A stretch of 64,000 nt of DNA from Lingula anatina (taxonomy: Eukaryota; Brachiopoda; Lingulata; Lingulida; Lingulidae): NCBI RefSeq assembly GCF_001039355.2, contig NW_019775403.1, positions 354,789 to 418,788 on the forward strand, given 5' to 3'. Below, one piece after another: positions 50,201-62,205 of the stretch. The notes below the pieces were generated by a model. It searched no databases, was not told where the DNA came from, and was given only the letters and a program-made list of their open reading frames with translations. Made by a program: the position numbers and the translations under genes. The number at the start of each line of letters is the position of its first letter. The stretch's first letter is position 1.

Positions 50201-52567
50201 TGTCCAGTGTAATTTAAATCTCTTCAAATTGTTATATCGACTTCACTCAAGTTTATCTATATAATTTTATACAAGCAAGCCGCAAATTTTAATTTTAATT
50301 TGACTTAAAAGTTAGGATTAAATTTTGTTCTCATGTTTTTGCTACTCGTTTTTGCTACTCGCACATGGAAGGTGCTGAAGGCGCAAGTACTCGTTTACGC
50401 TCAATGCTAACAGACAAGCACAGTGGTATGGGCTAGCTGTCTTAATATAGTCATGTCTTCCCTTGACACGTCTCCCACTTCAAAACATCGTGACATCGCC
50501 AGAGACTGGGCAGATAAACCAGTATTACATTAGTCCATTTTTGATAACGTTATGAAGAGGGTATTTCCCCTGGCCACATCCGGCACCACTAAAGTCATCC
50601 AAGGCGTAATCCCACGTGAAGGCGCCAGCATAACCTTGGGCTTTTATCCATTCCACCTAAAACGGAGCGCTTTTATCTATATGTGTCTAACGATGGAAAA
50701 GCGACTAGTTTATCACTAATCATCACATTTAAATGTGTGCAAGAATTACTGGCGTTTTTCACACCACTGATTGACAGTGCTCTACCACTAGTTCTCGTCC
50801 TTCGAAATATGAAATGTGCTTTTTTTCATTTTCAATGTTTTTTTTTTTTTTGTTTTTTTTTTGCATCAAGGTAATTTGTTCAAATGGTGTTGTTGGCCTT
50901 TACTATGTTACATTTAACTTCTTATCCTTATCCTCACAAACAAAAAATAAATAACAAGACATACCGCAACCAAGACAAAGATTTTTACGTGAATAAAGAT
51001 ATTTTTAAAAATCCTACCTTGGTTTTCAAACTTATCTGATTGTCAAAACTAATCCACTCCATTCCTCCATATTGAGCCTTTCCATAAGCGTACGGCACCT
51101 TGGCTGTATCGTCCATGACATACTTATAGCCTTGCTTTAAGAGGCTGCAAATCTAAAGACAAAAATTTGAAGTGTCAGGGGCAGATCCAGGATTATTTTT
51201 AGGGGGGATCCGACAGGCCTCGGATGCAAAGCCGACCCTCCCCNNNNNNNNNNNNNNNNNNNNNNNNNNAATCAACACACCAAATACGATTTAATAAGCG
51301 AATTTTAATATTGACAAAAAAGAAAGAAAGGAAAGAAAAAACGGCTCTTAAAGAAGATAAAATATTTATTGGTTTTCTAACGTTGTTAAAGCATGACAAC
51401 AGGTGTCATTTTTATTAATAACAATAAACACGTTTTAAATTCAACAGCATGAAGTTCTGGAAAAAGGTACCACAAAGCGACGAAGCGGCAAAGGAGACAG
51501 AAATGCAAGCCATGGATGCCTGATGTCCAGTGTAATTTAAATCTCTTCAAATTGTTATATCGACTTCACTCAAGTTTATCTATATAATTTTATACAAGCA
51601 AGCCGCAAATTTTAATTTTAATTTGACTTAAAAGTTAGGATTAAATTTTGTTCTCATGTTTTTGCTACTCGTTTTTGCTACTCGCACATGGAAGGTGCTG
51701 AAGGCGCAAGTACTCGTTTACGCTCAATGCTAACAGACAAGCACAGTGGTATGGGCTAGCTGTCTTAATATAGTCATGTCTTCCCTTGACACGTCTCCCA
51801 CTTCAAAACATCGTGACATCGCCAGAGACTGGGCAGATAAACCAGTATTACATTAGTCCATTTTTGATAACGTTATGAAGAGGGTATTTCCCCTGGCCAC
51901 ATCCGGCACCACTAAAGTCATCCAAGGCGTAATCCCACGTGAAGGCGCCAGCATAACCTTGGGCTTTTATCCATTCCACCTAAAACGGAGCGCTTTTATC
52001 TATATGTGTCTAACGATGGAAAAGCGACTAGTTTATCACTAATCATCACATTTAAATGTGTGCAAGAATTACTGGCGTTTTTCACACCACTGATTGACAG
52101 TGCTCTACCACTAGTTCTCGTCCTTCGAAATATGAAATGTGCTTTTTTTCATTTTCAATGTTTTTTTTTTTTTTGTTTTTTTTTTGCATCAAGGTAATTT
52201 GTTCAAATGGTGTTGTTGGCCTTTACTATGTTACATTTAACTTCTTATCCTTATCCTCACAAACAAAAAATAAATAACAAGACATACCGCAACCAAGACA
52301 AAGATTTTTACGTGAATAAAGATATTTTTAAAAATCCTACCTTGGTTTTCAAACTTATCTGATTGTCAAAACTAATCCACTCCATTCCTCCATATTGAGC
52401 CTTTCCATAAGCGTACGGCACCTTGGCTGTATCGTCCATGACATACTTATAGCCTTGCTTTAAGAGGCTGCAAATCTAAAGACAAAAATTTTGAAGTGTC
52501 AGGGGCAGATCCAGGATTATTTTTAGGGGGGATCCGACAGGCCTCGGATGCAAAGCCGACCCTCCCC
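49947..52567. repeat. Direct duplication of about 1.3 kb around a 26-N gap
   Basis: 49947-51243 and 51270-52567 are identical by eye except for one T in a T run near 51167/52491. Each copy holds the last exon of SLC22 C and the last two exons of the chitinase. Near identity and the gap at 51244-51269, placed inside the C run of a transposon, point to an assembly duplicate and not a biological one. Confidence 0.9.
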
Positions 52568-55357
52568 CCCCCCCTCCCCTTTGGCGGTGCCAATTGGTCC
52601 GGTTTTCATGAGGGGAGTATTGGTGTGATTTTTTGTCAGAAATCGGAGGGGGGTCAGGGCCCCCTGACACCCGCCCTACATCCGCCACAGAGTGTCTTGA
52701 GTTTATAGCAATCTTGTCACGGAGAAAGGTTTTATCCCAATTAATCGTTCCGTAATCTCTACCAATTTGTATGATTTACAGTTTTTGACATTCTTTTTAG
52801 AAGTAGTTGTAGAATATTTTCACATATTTAGTGTTAACCCGTTTTCATATGTCAAGCTAATGTTTAAAATGTGAAAGGCAATATAAGCCTTGCGTCTAAT
52901 AACTTTCATATAAGTAATACCTCGTAGTAAGCGAGGAATCCGGCTTGTCTTGTAAACGTTCCTGCTGGTCCTGCCCCCTTGTCAGGAGCACCGATGCCGC
53001 AGTCTTTGTCATCGACTAAGGTAAAAGTGTGCCCATATGTTGGAAGTCCTACAATTAGTTTATTTTTTGGCGATCCATTTTTCTCCCAATACTTCATAAC
53101 CCACTCCTACAATAAGGTAAAAGAGACGTTTCAAAATGTGTTATTTAAAATGCAAGTACAGAACATGTACCTTCAAGTTAAGGGTCTTCATATGTAAGTT
53201 TCTTAACTTACATATATTAGTGTGGTCTTTTAAGATTTTAAAATAAATGATAGACACGCATCCTTATAAATTCAAGCCAACGAGTACCAATACAACATGC
53301 ACGTGCAAATAATGTTACCAGAAAAGCATAAGAGTCATGTCTTGTGCATCCTGAGATTCGAAGACTCTTGGGAAACCCTCCTCTCGGCATTAGTCAAGGC
53401 GGTGTTAAAGGATAAATCCCAATAAGTCGTGGTAATGATGAAGGTTTTTTCCACCTCTATGCAATATCAACTTACCACGTTAAGCTGGGTATCGGGCCCC
53501 TTGGCTCCTTTAAATGGATACAGTGGACTGTTCAGCCCGGTCACATTGGCCCATGGACCCATCAGGTCGTATGACATGACTAGGACATAGTCTAACGTTC
53601 TGAAACATGGCGTTAATGCATTATCAAATGCTTTTGAGAATACCTCGACAAAGATCAAGCGAGCGGGGTAATTTTTTCATTGCTTGATATATCTGAAATG
53701 TATACCGGTGTCTCCTCCCAATTGTAGTGGATTCATGACATACTTTTATTATTAAAGGATTGGAAAATGAAAATATTACTAATTTATCTCACTTACAATG
53801 AATTGTGACTTACTTTGAAATCTTCGGAACATCATATGCGTATTTAATGTACTTTAAACCTGCGGCAACTGCTGAAGTTAGCAATAATTTTGTTTTGTTA
53901 GAATTCTTTGCTTCTTCTGTATAAGCCGCTTGCAATTCCTGAAACAACGTTAATGACATATCTTGACTTGATATTATTTTAAGTCCCATGTTACGCAGGA
54001 ATGTATGGTGGGCTTTTTGGATAATTATATAGTTTTTTTAACTCTTAAGGAACATTTGCTGGAATGAAGGATTGATCATGTATTATTTTTTACCTGCAGA
54101 AGTTCAGTAAATGTATTTATATCCGATGGCTTTCCTCCTCTGCTTCCTGGGTATTCCCAATCTAGCAGAAGACCATCAAAAGTTCTGTTCCTTAAAAACT
54201 GGATTGACGTCATGACGAACTCTCGCCTGCTTTCCTTAGTTGCCGCCATTTGACTGAATGGCTCAGATTTCATGTTCCAGCCACCCACAGCAAGAAGTGT
54301 TTTAAAATTAGGGTTAATCTTCTTAAGGTCATTGAAACGTTCATACCTAGCAAAATATGTTTAAATTCACAACTTATGTTATAATTTTAAACGCTACGGT
54401 CCTGATAAATTGTTAGAAAATAACTAAGTTAAAAAGGAAAATTAATAAACCAAGGCGGTTGTTTGTTTCTTAATGACACGATTTTTCGAAAATTTGGAAA
54501 AAACAAAATCAACAGCATGTGGTTCAAGATGAAAGTAAATTGCCGATAACGTTGTTACGCAATTAATAAAATTTATCCATTAGATCTCCCTCTGAAAGTT
54601 ATCAAATGTCTCACGTGATCCACTTACAGTCCTTTTTTCCAAGGCGTGGAGTCATCGTCCCACTCATAGGGGGCCAGTTGGTTTCCGTTCAGCTTGGCGA
54701 AAGCGTAAACGCCGTGCGTGCACAAGTGGGGGTCCACCTGTTCCGGAAAGAACTTCCCCATGCCTTGGCGATACTGGGCCCAGTTGGTGAAGAAGCAAAA
54801 TAATGGCTTGGATGTGGCGGTTGATACTTGAACTGCAATGACATAATGAAAGACTGATCATTTTGTACAAGGAAGTGCTAAATGTAGAAAAAATGTATTT
54901 GTAATTAAAACCACATAAACGTTAGCTATTAATAGATGTGCACAATCACTTTCAATGCTGAATAGCTTGTTTTGTATACTTTTAAAAATATAAGTATGTT
55001 ATTTAAATATTTTCATTATTTATTATTATCATTATTATTATTTTATTATCATTATTATTATTTCAACAGTTCTTCAACCTGTTGCAAGCTGAATCATATT
55101 GAAATAGCGATTACTATGCATCATTCATACTGATTAGATATTTTAGTGCCTCCTTCCTGTTGCATGCATATTATCCCTTTCATCTTAATTTTCAAAAAAC
55201 ATTTTACATTTGGTCAAGTGGAAATAGTAATTGCAAAATGATGCTTTTAGATAATTAACAAAATCCAAATACCTTCGTTGTTTTCTGTCCCTCGTGTACA
55301 TTCCAAGGTGACAGCAGTCGTAAGTAGCAGAATGCAAATACTCCTGTAAGTACTCAT
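50525..55357 (-). CDS. GH18 chitinase-like protein, secreted (414 aa)
   Basis: Eight exons on the minus strand: 55357-55273, 54832-54628, 54346-54094, 53938-53814, 53599-53476, 53106-52921, then 52475-52341 and 51979-51848, or their duplicates 51152-51018 and 50656-50525 (TAA). It begins MSTYRSICILLLTTAV, a signal peptide. Blocks: CFFTNWAQYRQG, THGVYAFAKL, LLAVGGWNM, FDGLLLDWEYPGS (residues 153-165), VMSYDLMGPW (about 230-239), GLPTYGHTFTL, GAFTWDYALDDFSG. The GH18 signature DxxDxDxE reads DGLLLDWE: the acid (Glu161) and its partner Asp159 are kept, but the first inner Asp is Leu157, so activity may be reduced. There is no C-terminal chitin-binding domain. Hydrolyses or binds chitin outside the cell. 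Convergent with SLC22 C (stops 325 bases apart). Confidence 0.93.
51244..51269. other. Assembly gap (26 N)
   Basis: Runs of N directly after GACCCTCCCC, in the C run of the transposon whose complete copy is at 52500-52690. Confidence 0.95.
52500..52690. mobile_element. Short DNA transposon, CAGGGGCAGATCCAGG ends, TSD AGTGT
   Basis: Starts CAGGGGCAGATCCAGGAT. The inverted end on the reverse strand reads CTGTGGCGGATGTAGGGCGG. AGTGT flanks both ends (52495-52499, 52691-52695). The interior is C/G rich with a GGATCCG...CGGATGC core. Lies in the intron between chitinase exons 6 and 7. A truncated copy of the same locus begins at 51176 and is cut by the gap. A 5-bp duplication again suggests a hAT5-like family (inference). 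Confidence 0.88.
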
Positions 55358-55804
55358 GGTGACGCCAGTGCCTCACAAGTCCACAACGGTGACACAAAAT
55401 ACTATGGAAAAATCAGTAAATGGTCCAGAATAATATGCGTGCAGCTTCACATACATACATACAGTGTATATGCTGCAATAATGGTAATCATATCTGATAA
55501 CATAGTAAGTTGCGTGATTGATACTGTGATATGAGAGCATAGATAATCGAATAGTAAAAGTTATGTATGATTATCTGTAGTGTCTACAATGCTTTCATTA
55601 TTCTATTATCAATGCTCTCGTATCACTGTATCGAGCAAGCAACTTGCACTATCGAATTTGTTGCTATTTGTCGTGCTCAATATAATCATTATTATCTATA
55701 AGGGTAGACCCCAATATACCGAGATCTCGAACTTGGAAAAAATGTCATCTACTACTTTGTGCGAATCTCTTGCTTTTGATCATGCATCACATGGTCCTGA
55801 CTCC

Positions 55805-55838
<34 letters not shown>

Positions 55839-56137
55839 CTGTGTTTGTGTTTCTAAGACCACAGGTTGAGAAAAACGCTTTGAGCGCACGCCTGTTAAAG
55901 CCTACAATATATATAAGCAGATTTCAAGTAGCGCCTGTGGTACATATGGTATTCTAGACTCTTGATGAGGGGAAAGAATGAAAATTCTGATGGACTGGGA
56001 AAAGGAAAAAGACTAACAACACGAGATCAGGTACACGATGAGTTAATCCGTAGATACCGAACTTTTAATACAATATAGTGAAATATTAATCTGCAATAGA
56101 CATCTGACATTTAAAGTACCAAAATATTAAGGATTGA

Positions 56138-56202
<65 letters not shown>

Positions 56203-58655
56203 AAATTGAGTTAGATACCGTACCTTGATGAACCTACAGCATTCTGGTCTTGTGTTTTGATGAACATGAGCAGTCAGAAGTGCACAAGATATTCACAGCC
56301 ACATAAATCAGCAGTTGACTCACAAGACATCCATTTCCTCCATAAGTATGCGTTTACTATTACTTGCAATGATGCTTATACCTACACTGCGTTGTATTCT
56401 TCTATTCACTGGCACGGTCACGGGAAGAAAGATTAATCACGGTCACAGTGCTATGACTATTGTTTCCAATACACTGACCATACGCATATGCAGGTCAGAC
56501 AGTATTAACTTAGTGTGGTCAGTCGCTTTCTCAACAGATGTCTATCGCAGCGTCTTAGTCTACTATATATAAAGGGAAGAGTCATCATATCTCCAGGTGT
56601 TCATATCATATGTAAATTCATCAGGTCACACAGCAAGAGAAAAAACGAGTCACATTCGTTCCATTTCTTATCGTCATGCAACTGATAAATAATGACTTGC
56701 CTGTGTCTTTGGTTTTTTTACTCCATGGACTCTAATTAGGTCCATGTTTACTCCGATAGGCCTGTACTCATAATGCTTTCGGAACATTAAGATTTTTTTT
56801 ATAAATGTGTGGTGTGAGTTGTACAGATAATACAGAGAGAAACTCCACTGCACATTAAATAATGGGTCAGCTAGTAAATTCTGTAAGCGCGTGTTAGACG
56901 TTTTAAACATACATCCAGGCCCAGAAAAGGCCCACTTTTTATCAATATTTGATCTAGATGTCATTTCCGTTGGATCAATTAATTCCAATTTTTTTTATTA
57001 GAAAAAGACCCCCTTGGAAATTGCTTTCATCCTGCTCTAGCCTACTAAATGTACACGGTAGCCGTGACTTGAAAGATGTTCACGTGAAACTGTTTTCAAA
57101 ATTCTTCTGGATAAAATTCTTCTAACTTTTAGATGTTGGTCGTTTTCAAAATGTGTAAAGTTAACTTTTTGCAGATTGCTCATTATGTAGGAGTGGGAAA
57201 TATATTAGAGCTGCGTCTGTAATCCGCTACAATTTTTCACCCAAAAAACAATATTAATGTAAATGACACATTTCTTGTAAGATTCTACATCATCTCTGTT
57301 TTATTTCCGTACTTATCCTTCATCATCTCTCTGCACAATAACATGCATTTTATGCCAAAAGCAGCGATTAAGATGCTAAACGTGCCATGAGACTACCATT
57401 AAGACAACCAAAATGTGACAAAGCAAAATTTGGAGACATTTTGGTTTTGCTTAATGTACATTATACACAGCTCGCTATCGCTAGGACACTGCGATTTAGA
57501 TTTCGGCTAGAACACAACCTAAAACATAAGCTATAAACTTATATCAGCAGACAACAGTCATCGTAATTTGTTTCATTGATTTCAATTTCTATTTCAAGCT
57601 TTGCATTATTTCATCGGTTTGTTAGTATATTTTATCATATCACACCAAATACTTTTAAACTATACAGAACAGATATTCTTTTTTAAAAACTTAATTTGTT
57701 TTGCTGGAAAAAATAAAATAGTTACCAAAGCCAGAAAACTCCGTTTCTACTCTATTAAGATATTTATAAATATGTTCTCGCAGTGGCCTTTCAGACGCAG
57801 ACACAAGGTCCATTAATCCGAGTCACCTGTAATAATAAGGTGACGGGGAAAGACATCTTAGTTGTTAAGAAATGTCTCACTTAAAAGCACAATAAAGTAT
57901 GAACGACATACGCCCAATAACACAATGACCAACCATTTCCTACATAGGTTAATTACGACAAATATGCTTCAAAACGTTAAAAAATACATTAAAGCATACA
58001 ATTGCAATATTAATTAATTGCCATTAAGAGGGATGCTATAATTTCATCCCATTTGATTCAGAAACGAACATCTTTCCTCTTCTTCCTAAATTAGTAGACC
58101 GCAATACACACTGAAATTTAATGTCTTACACATTTTGGTGACGCGACTGCGTATACTGGGACTGTCAGCTCCTGTGTGACATTTCTCGTCCGAAGGAAAG
58201 CCAATTTGGGGCAAAAAGCGTGGGGAATTGGAACGTTTTACACCGGACTGGAGGACATCAAAGCTCGACCCTTGGAGGTCTTTCTCGTGAATCTTGGCAC
58301 ACATTCCGGGAACTGCTTATGAAAGAAAAAACGCCATTTCTCTACCGAGATTTAAGCTTACGTGAAAAGTGGACGGTATCGCGTCCCGAAAATGGTTTGA
58401 AGACATTTAGATCAACCTTATAGAAGATACGTGAACAACTTGAAAATAAAAGCATTTTCGAATTTTCACATTCGGAGATTGCATTTCAAACATTCTGTGA
58501 CTGCGCCTATTTCATCCACATTCAAGGCGGAGGAGAGAAGGCCCAGATAAAACTGAAACAACGGACCCGTAGATCTAGAGCAAAAGAAAAGTGACACTGA
58601 TAGAATAAAATTAAGAATTACAAAATCTAAATTTGAACATCTTTTGCCACTTGCC
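55358..58655. other. Head-to-head intergenic region between chitinase and CBM14 protein genes
   Basis: No supported gene. It contains a (GT)n tract at 55809-55836 and a (TA)n tract at 56141-56198. Reading frames of 70-125 codons here are AT-rich or microsatellite-derived, without family features. Promoters of both flanking genes should lie here. Confidence 0.5.
56141..56198. repeat. (TA)n microsatellite
   Basis: 29 uninterrupted TA units. Confidence 0.95.
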
Positions 58656-61163
58656 ATGGAGAACCAAGAGATGAGTGTCACGATGCAGGAGCGGGTAAAG
58701 GCTGCCCTTACGGACCGCCTAGGAATGTTCACCCGCAGTGACGCCCAGAGAGCGCGGTTCATGCAGTACTGTGTCTACATCAGTGTAGCTGTCCTGCTGG
58801 TACTGTCAGCGATGATGATCATCGTATTTCCCATTGTTTTCGACAGCTTTTATGGCCGTGCCGTTCATCCGATTAATCAAGGTAATGGTTATCACGTACA
58901 AATTAGATATATTGATGTTTGCATTAATTTTGATGGTGTTTAAAGAAAACATACAAGGAAATATTGCTGATGTTTTACAAATGTACAAAAAAATGTAATT
59001 TTTTAAACGTTCTGAGCACTTTCTTGCTACCCATCCCCCCAAAAAGTAAAAAGAAAAGCTATGGACTTCCTTTCCTTTATCTGTGTTTTTAGAGAAAATG
59101 TAGGCCTACAGCATGTTGAAAATAGTGCCAAATTTTTGCCAACGTTGCTCAGATTGAAATTATTAAATTTTAAAATAAATATACATATATATATATAACC
59201 CAAACTTTAACAAACGTGGATAACTAATAACTTATCTAAGGTCAGACGGGACGAGCTTCGTTAAGCTTCGAGACATTAAGATTTAATGTCACCATATAAT
59301 TTGCATCAACATTAAGCTAACATTAAGTCTATCTTCCCGAGTTAAATGTCTAGTTATATGTTTATTTTTATTCAAGAGGGAATTTTTTATTGAAAAAAAG
59401 TTTGAAATGAATTTTAAAGAGAAAGGTTAAAGCATTAAAAAGTATTATGTATCTATTTTCTAATCAGGGTTTTTCTTCACCCACGTAAAACGAATCCCAC
59501 TTTTTCCATCTATTTAATATAAATATTCTTGGAAGGCAAATCAGCGTGTCTGTTACAGGCCTATGAGGACATTCAGGAAATGATGAAATTATATTATAAC
59601 TATTTGTGGGTTGTACATTTTACACTTTTCATTCCAGATACTTTAACAGCCACCACAGCGGAAAAGCACGTACCAATAGATAAACAAGAGACAACTGAAA
59701 TGATCCCGACAACATCAACAGAGCTGGAATTGTCAACTGAAGTCGATATAGCAACTACGGAAGGTCAGCCCTCTAAAACAACAGCCAAACCAAAGAAAAA
59801 GACAAAAATCCCAAGTACTACTGTTACTACGAGAAAACCAACCACAACAGAGAAAGCCACAACAACAACAACCTCTCCTACAACTACGGTTCCAAAATCG
59901 ACTACCTCACCTCCATCCACCACCACGACGACCAGAAAGACCACGACCACCCCCCTCAGCCCCACCATCCCCCACTGGTGGCGACTACGCTTGTCGTTCT
60001 CGATCCCCCAGCCCTGCAGACGGGGTGCCAAATACCTGCACGTGAATTGCAGGAAGTACCACACCTGTATGACCGACTTTACCCTCCACGAGGCGCAATG
60101 CCCGGGCGGAACGATGTTCAACCCGCGGTCTAAAAAGTGTGATCTGGAGAAGTACGTGCACGAGTTCTGCTACAGAGTACGGCTTACGGAGCCCGAGCCG
60201 CCTGTGCAGAGGCGAATCATAACAACAACGACCACAGAGGCCCCGGAAACGACAAGTAGGTTTTCTGTGCAGAATTATGGTTTTTCTTTCATAAAAGGTG
60301 TTACATTATTTAAATGTCAATCATTCAATCTAACCTAGGATCCCACATATACCTGCGTAAATATGTGTTGCATACATATCGTCAGACCAAGTTTTGTTTG
60401 ACAAATTCCGATAATAAATAACGATATCCTTATAAGTCATAATAATGATTTTTAAAACAAAACTTTTACTAATATTTTAGTGATAGTAATCACTTACTTT
60501 GGAACAAAATTATTTGTGAAACAACTACGTTTCATGTCAACTCGTCACAAGAGCATCATCAGGCCGAATGCCAACATGTTGTTGTTTTGATAGACATGTG
60601 AACGATTCTCAATCGAGTTAGTAATTGAAATACGTACATTTTCAGCTCCGCCGCCGCTTTTTAACCCACCAATTCCGTGCGAGACGAACAGTTTGTTTCC
60701 CCACGTCAACTGTACCCTCTTCTACAAGTGTGGTGACAACGGTTTTCCATCGGTGCTTACCTGTCCCCCTTCAAGCGAACCGGTGATAGGTACCCTCTTC
60801 TACAACGAGCGTACCAAGACTTGCGACCAATTCAACAATGTCCAAGAATGCACCATGGGCGCACATAGAACCGTCGCCGTGAACTTGATGAACCAGTTCA
60901 ACCCCCCATTCCCTTGTAAGAACGGAAAGACTTATCCTCATCCGGACTGCAAAAAGTACTACACCTGTGTGGGAGAAGTTCCCACAGAAAAGACGTGTCT
61001 TCAGCAATTCAAAAGAATGCACTTTACGACGAAGGGAGGGGGTTGTGTGGATGCTACCAAAACTTTACTCAGTGGAGAGTGCAATAATTCGGACGAAAGA
61101 CAAATAGATTTTCGAAAAGGAGACGGTGGCAATAATAACGTTGAAGATACAGATAGAAATTGA
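58656..61163 (+). CDS. Type II membrane protein with Thr-rich stalk and three CBM14 chitin-binding domains (453 aa)
   Basis: Exons 58656-58881, 59638-60255 and 60646-61163 (TGA) join in frame. The ATG context is GCCATGG, a good start. Residues 1-36 are basic and cytoplasmic. Residues 37-62 (MQYCVYISVAVLLVLSAMMI and following) form a single membrane helix with no signal peptide, so the C-terminus is outside. Residues 76-190 are a mucin-like Thr/Pro/Ser stalk. CBM14 (peritrophin-A) domains follow at about 202-253 (PCRRGAKYLHVNCRKYHTC), 293-350 (PCETNSLFPHVNCTLFYKC) and 372-427 (PCKNGKTYPHPDCKKYYTC), each with six Cys. A Thr-rich spacer divides the first from the second. Likely tethers chitin to the cell surface. 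Sits divergently to the chitinase. Confidence 0.92.
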
Positions 61164-62205
61164 TATAGGGAACAGAAAGAGAGCTGCGTACAAAGTTTAT
61201 CATTTCCAAATAGATAACTGACAGCAAATTGATTAGAATTTTTAAGTACAAATCAAAATTTGGCATGAAGAACTCATACTGATACCTTTAATTCACCATA
61301 CAGGTTACAATTAAATTACATTATGAGTTTGTTTACAAGCATGTTTCTGCTGTGAACTTGAATGATAAAACTACATAGTACTGTGCAAAATGTAATATAT
61401 ACAAATATACAAAATATCAACAAGCCATTAGACGTTTTTACTTATAGGACTATACCCACACATCAAAAGACATCCAACATGGCAAATTCTGCAGCTGCGT
61501 CATAAATTGTTTCTCTGCCACAGACTATGGTTCTTCAATAAGGCACTGCATCACCTTCCTCAAACACTGGATGAAGAATATGCATGCTACATGATACTAC
61601 AAGTCATGACTGGGACACATTTTACATACCATGATGTAATGTTTTAAACTGTTATAGACTCTATCAAAGAGGTTCTAAATTCTTTATCTTGTTGTATTTG
61701 TCATTGCTGACTTCAAAGCTCCTTTGGTCTTTTCCCCCCGAGATTCCTTCTCTGGAGAAAGTGAATTTTCCTGAATTTTTCACATCTTGGGCATTGTAAC
61801 AGCAACATGGCTGATGGTCAGTTTTCAGCAAAATGTATCACCTTTTTCTCCTATAACATAAATGATTATCCATTAAGAAAGAAGTTTAAAACATAGGACA
61901 GCATGAAAATAATTGGAATAAAGTCACAACATGTTTTTCAATCTAGTTAATGAAAAAAGACAACGAGTTATAAAACCAAGGGGCCACTGCATGAAAAGAA
62001 AAAATCCTCCAAAAAGTGAATTAATGCAAATAAATATTTCTTTGTCAAAACATACGGATTTAATCAACATTAGTAACAAGAATTTCAATAAGAACATGTG
62101 GACAATTATAGATTTATTTTAATAGCCTCAAAAGCAAATCTGCAATAAAATATAGACATTTACACTTTTGTTTGTATAGATCAGTTAATTAGTAGGAAAC
62201 AAGGA
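61164..62205. other. Convergent 3' flanks, poly(A) signals on both strands
   Basis: The region lies between the stop of the CBM14 protein gene (+) and the stop of SUPT7L (-). AATAAA on the plus strand at 61917-61922 and on the minus strand at 62118-62113 (93 bases after the SUPT7L stop) are candidate ends. No coding exon seen. Confidence 0.45.

Noticed and set aside
52476-52708. 70-codon frames on both strands
   Set aside because: They lie almost wholly within the 191-base transposon at 52500-52690.
55580-55957. 125-codon frame containing a Cys-Val run
   Set aside because: The Cys-Val run is the (GT)n microsatellite and the remainder has no features.
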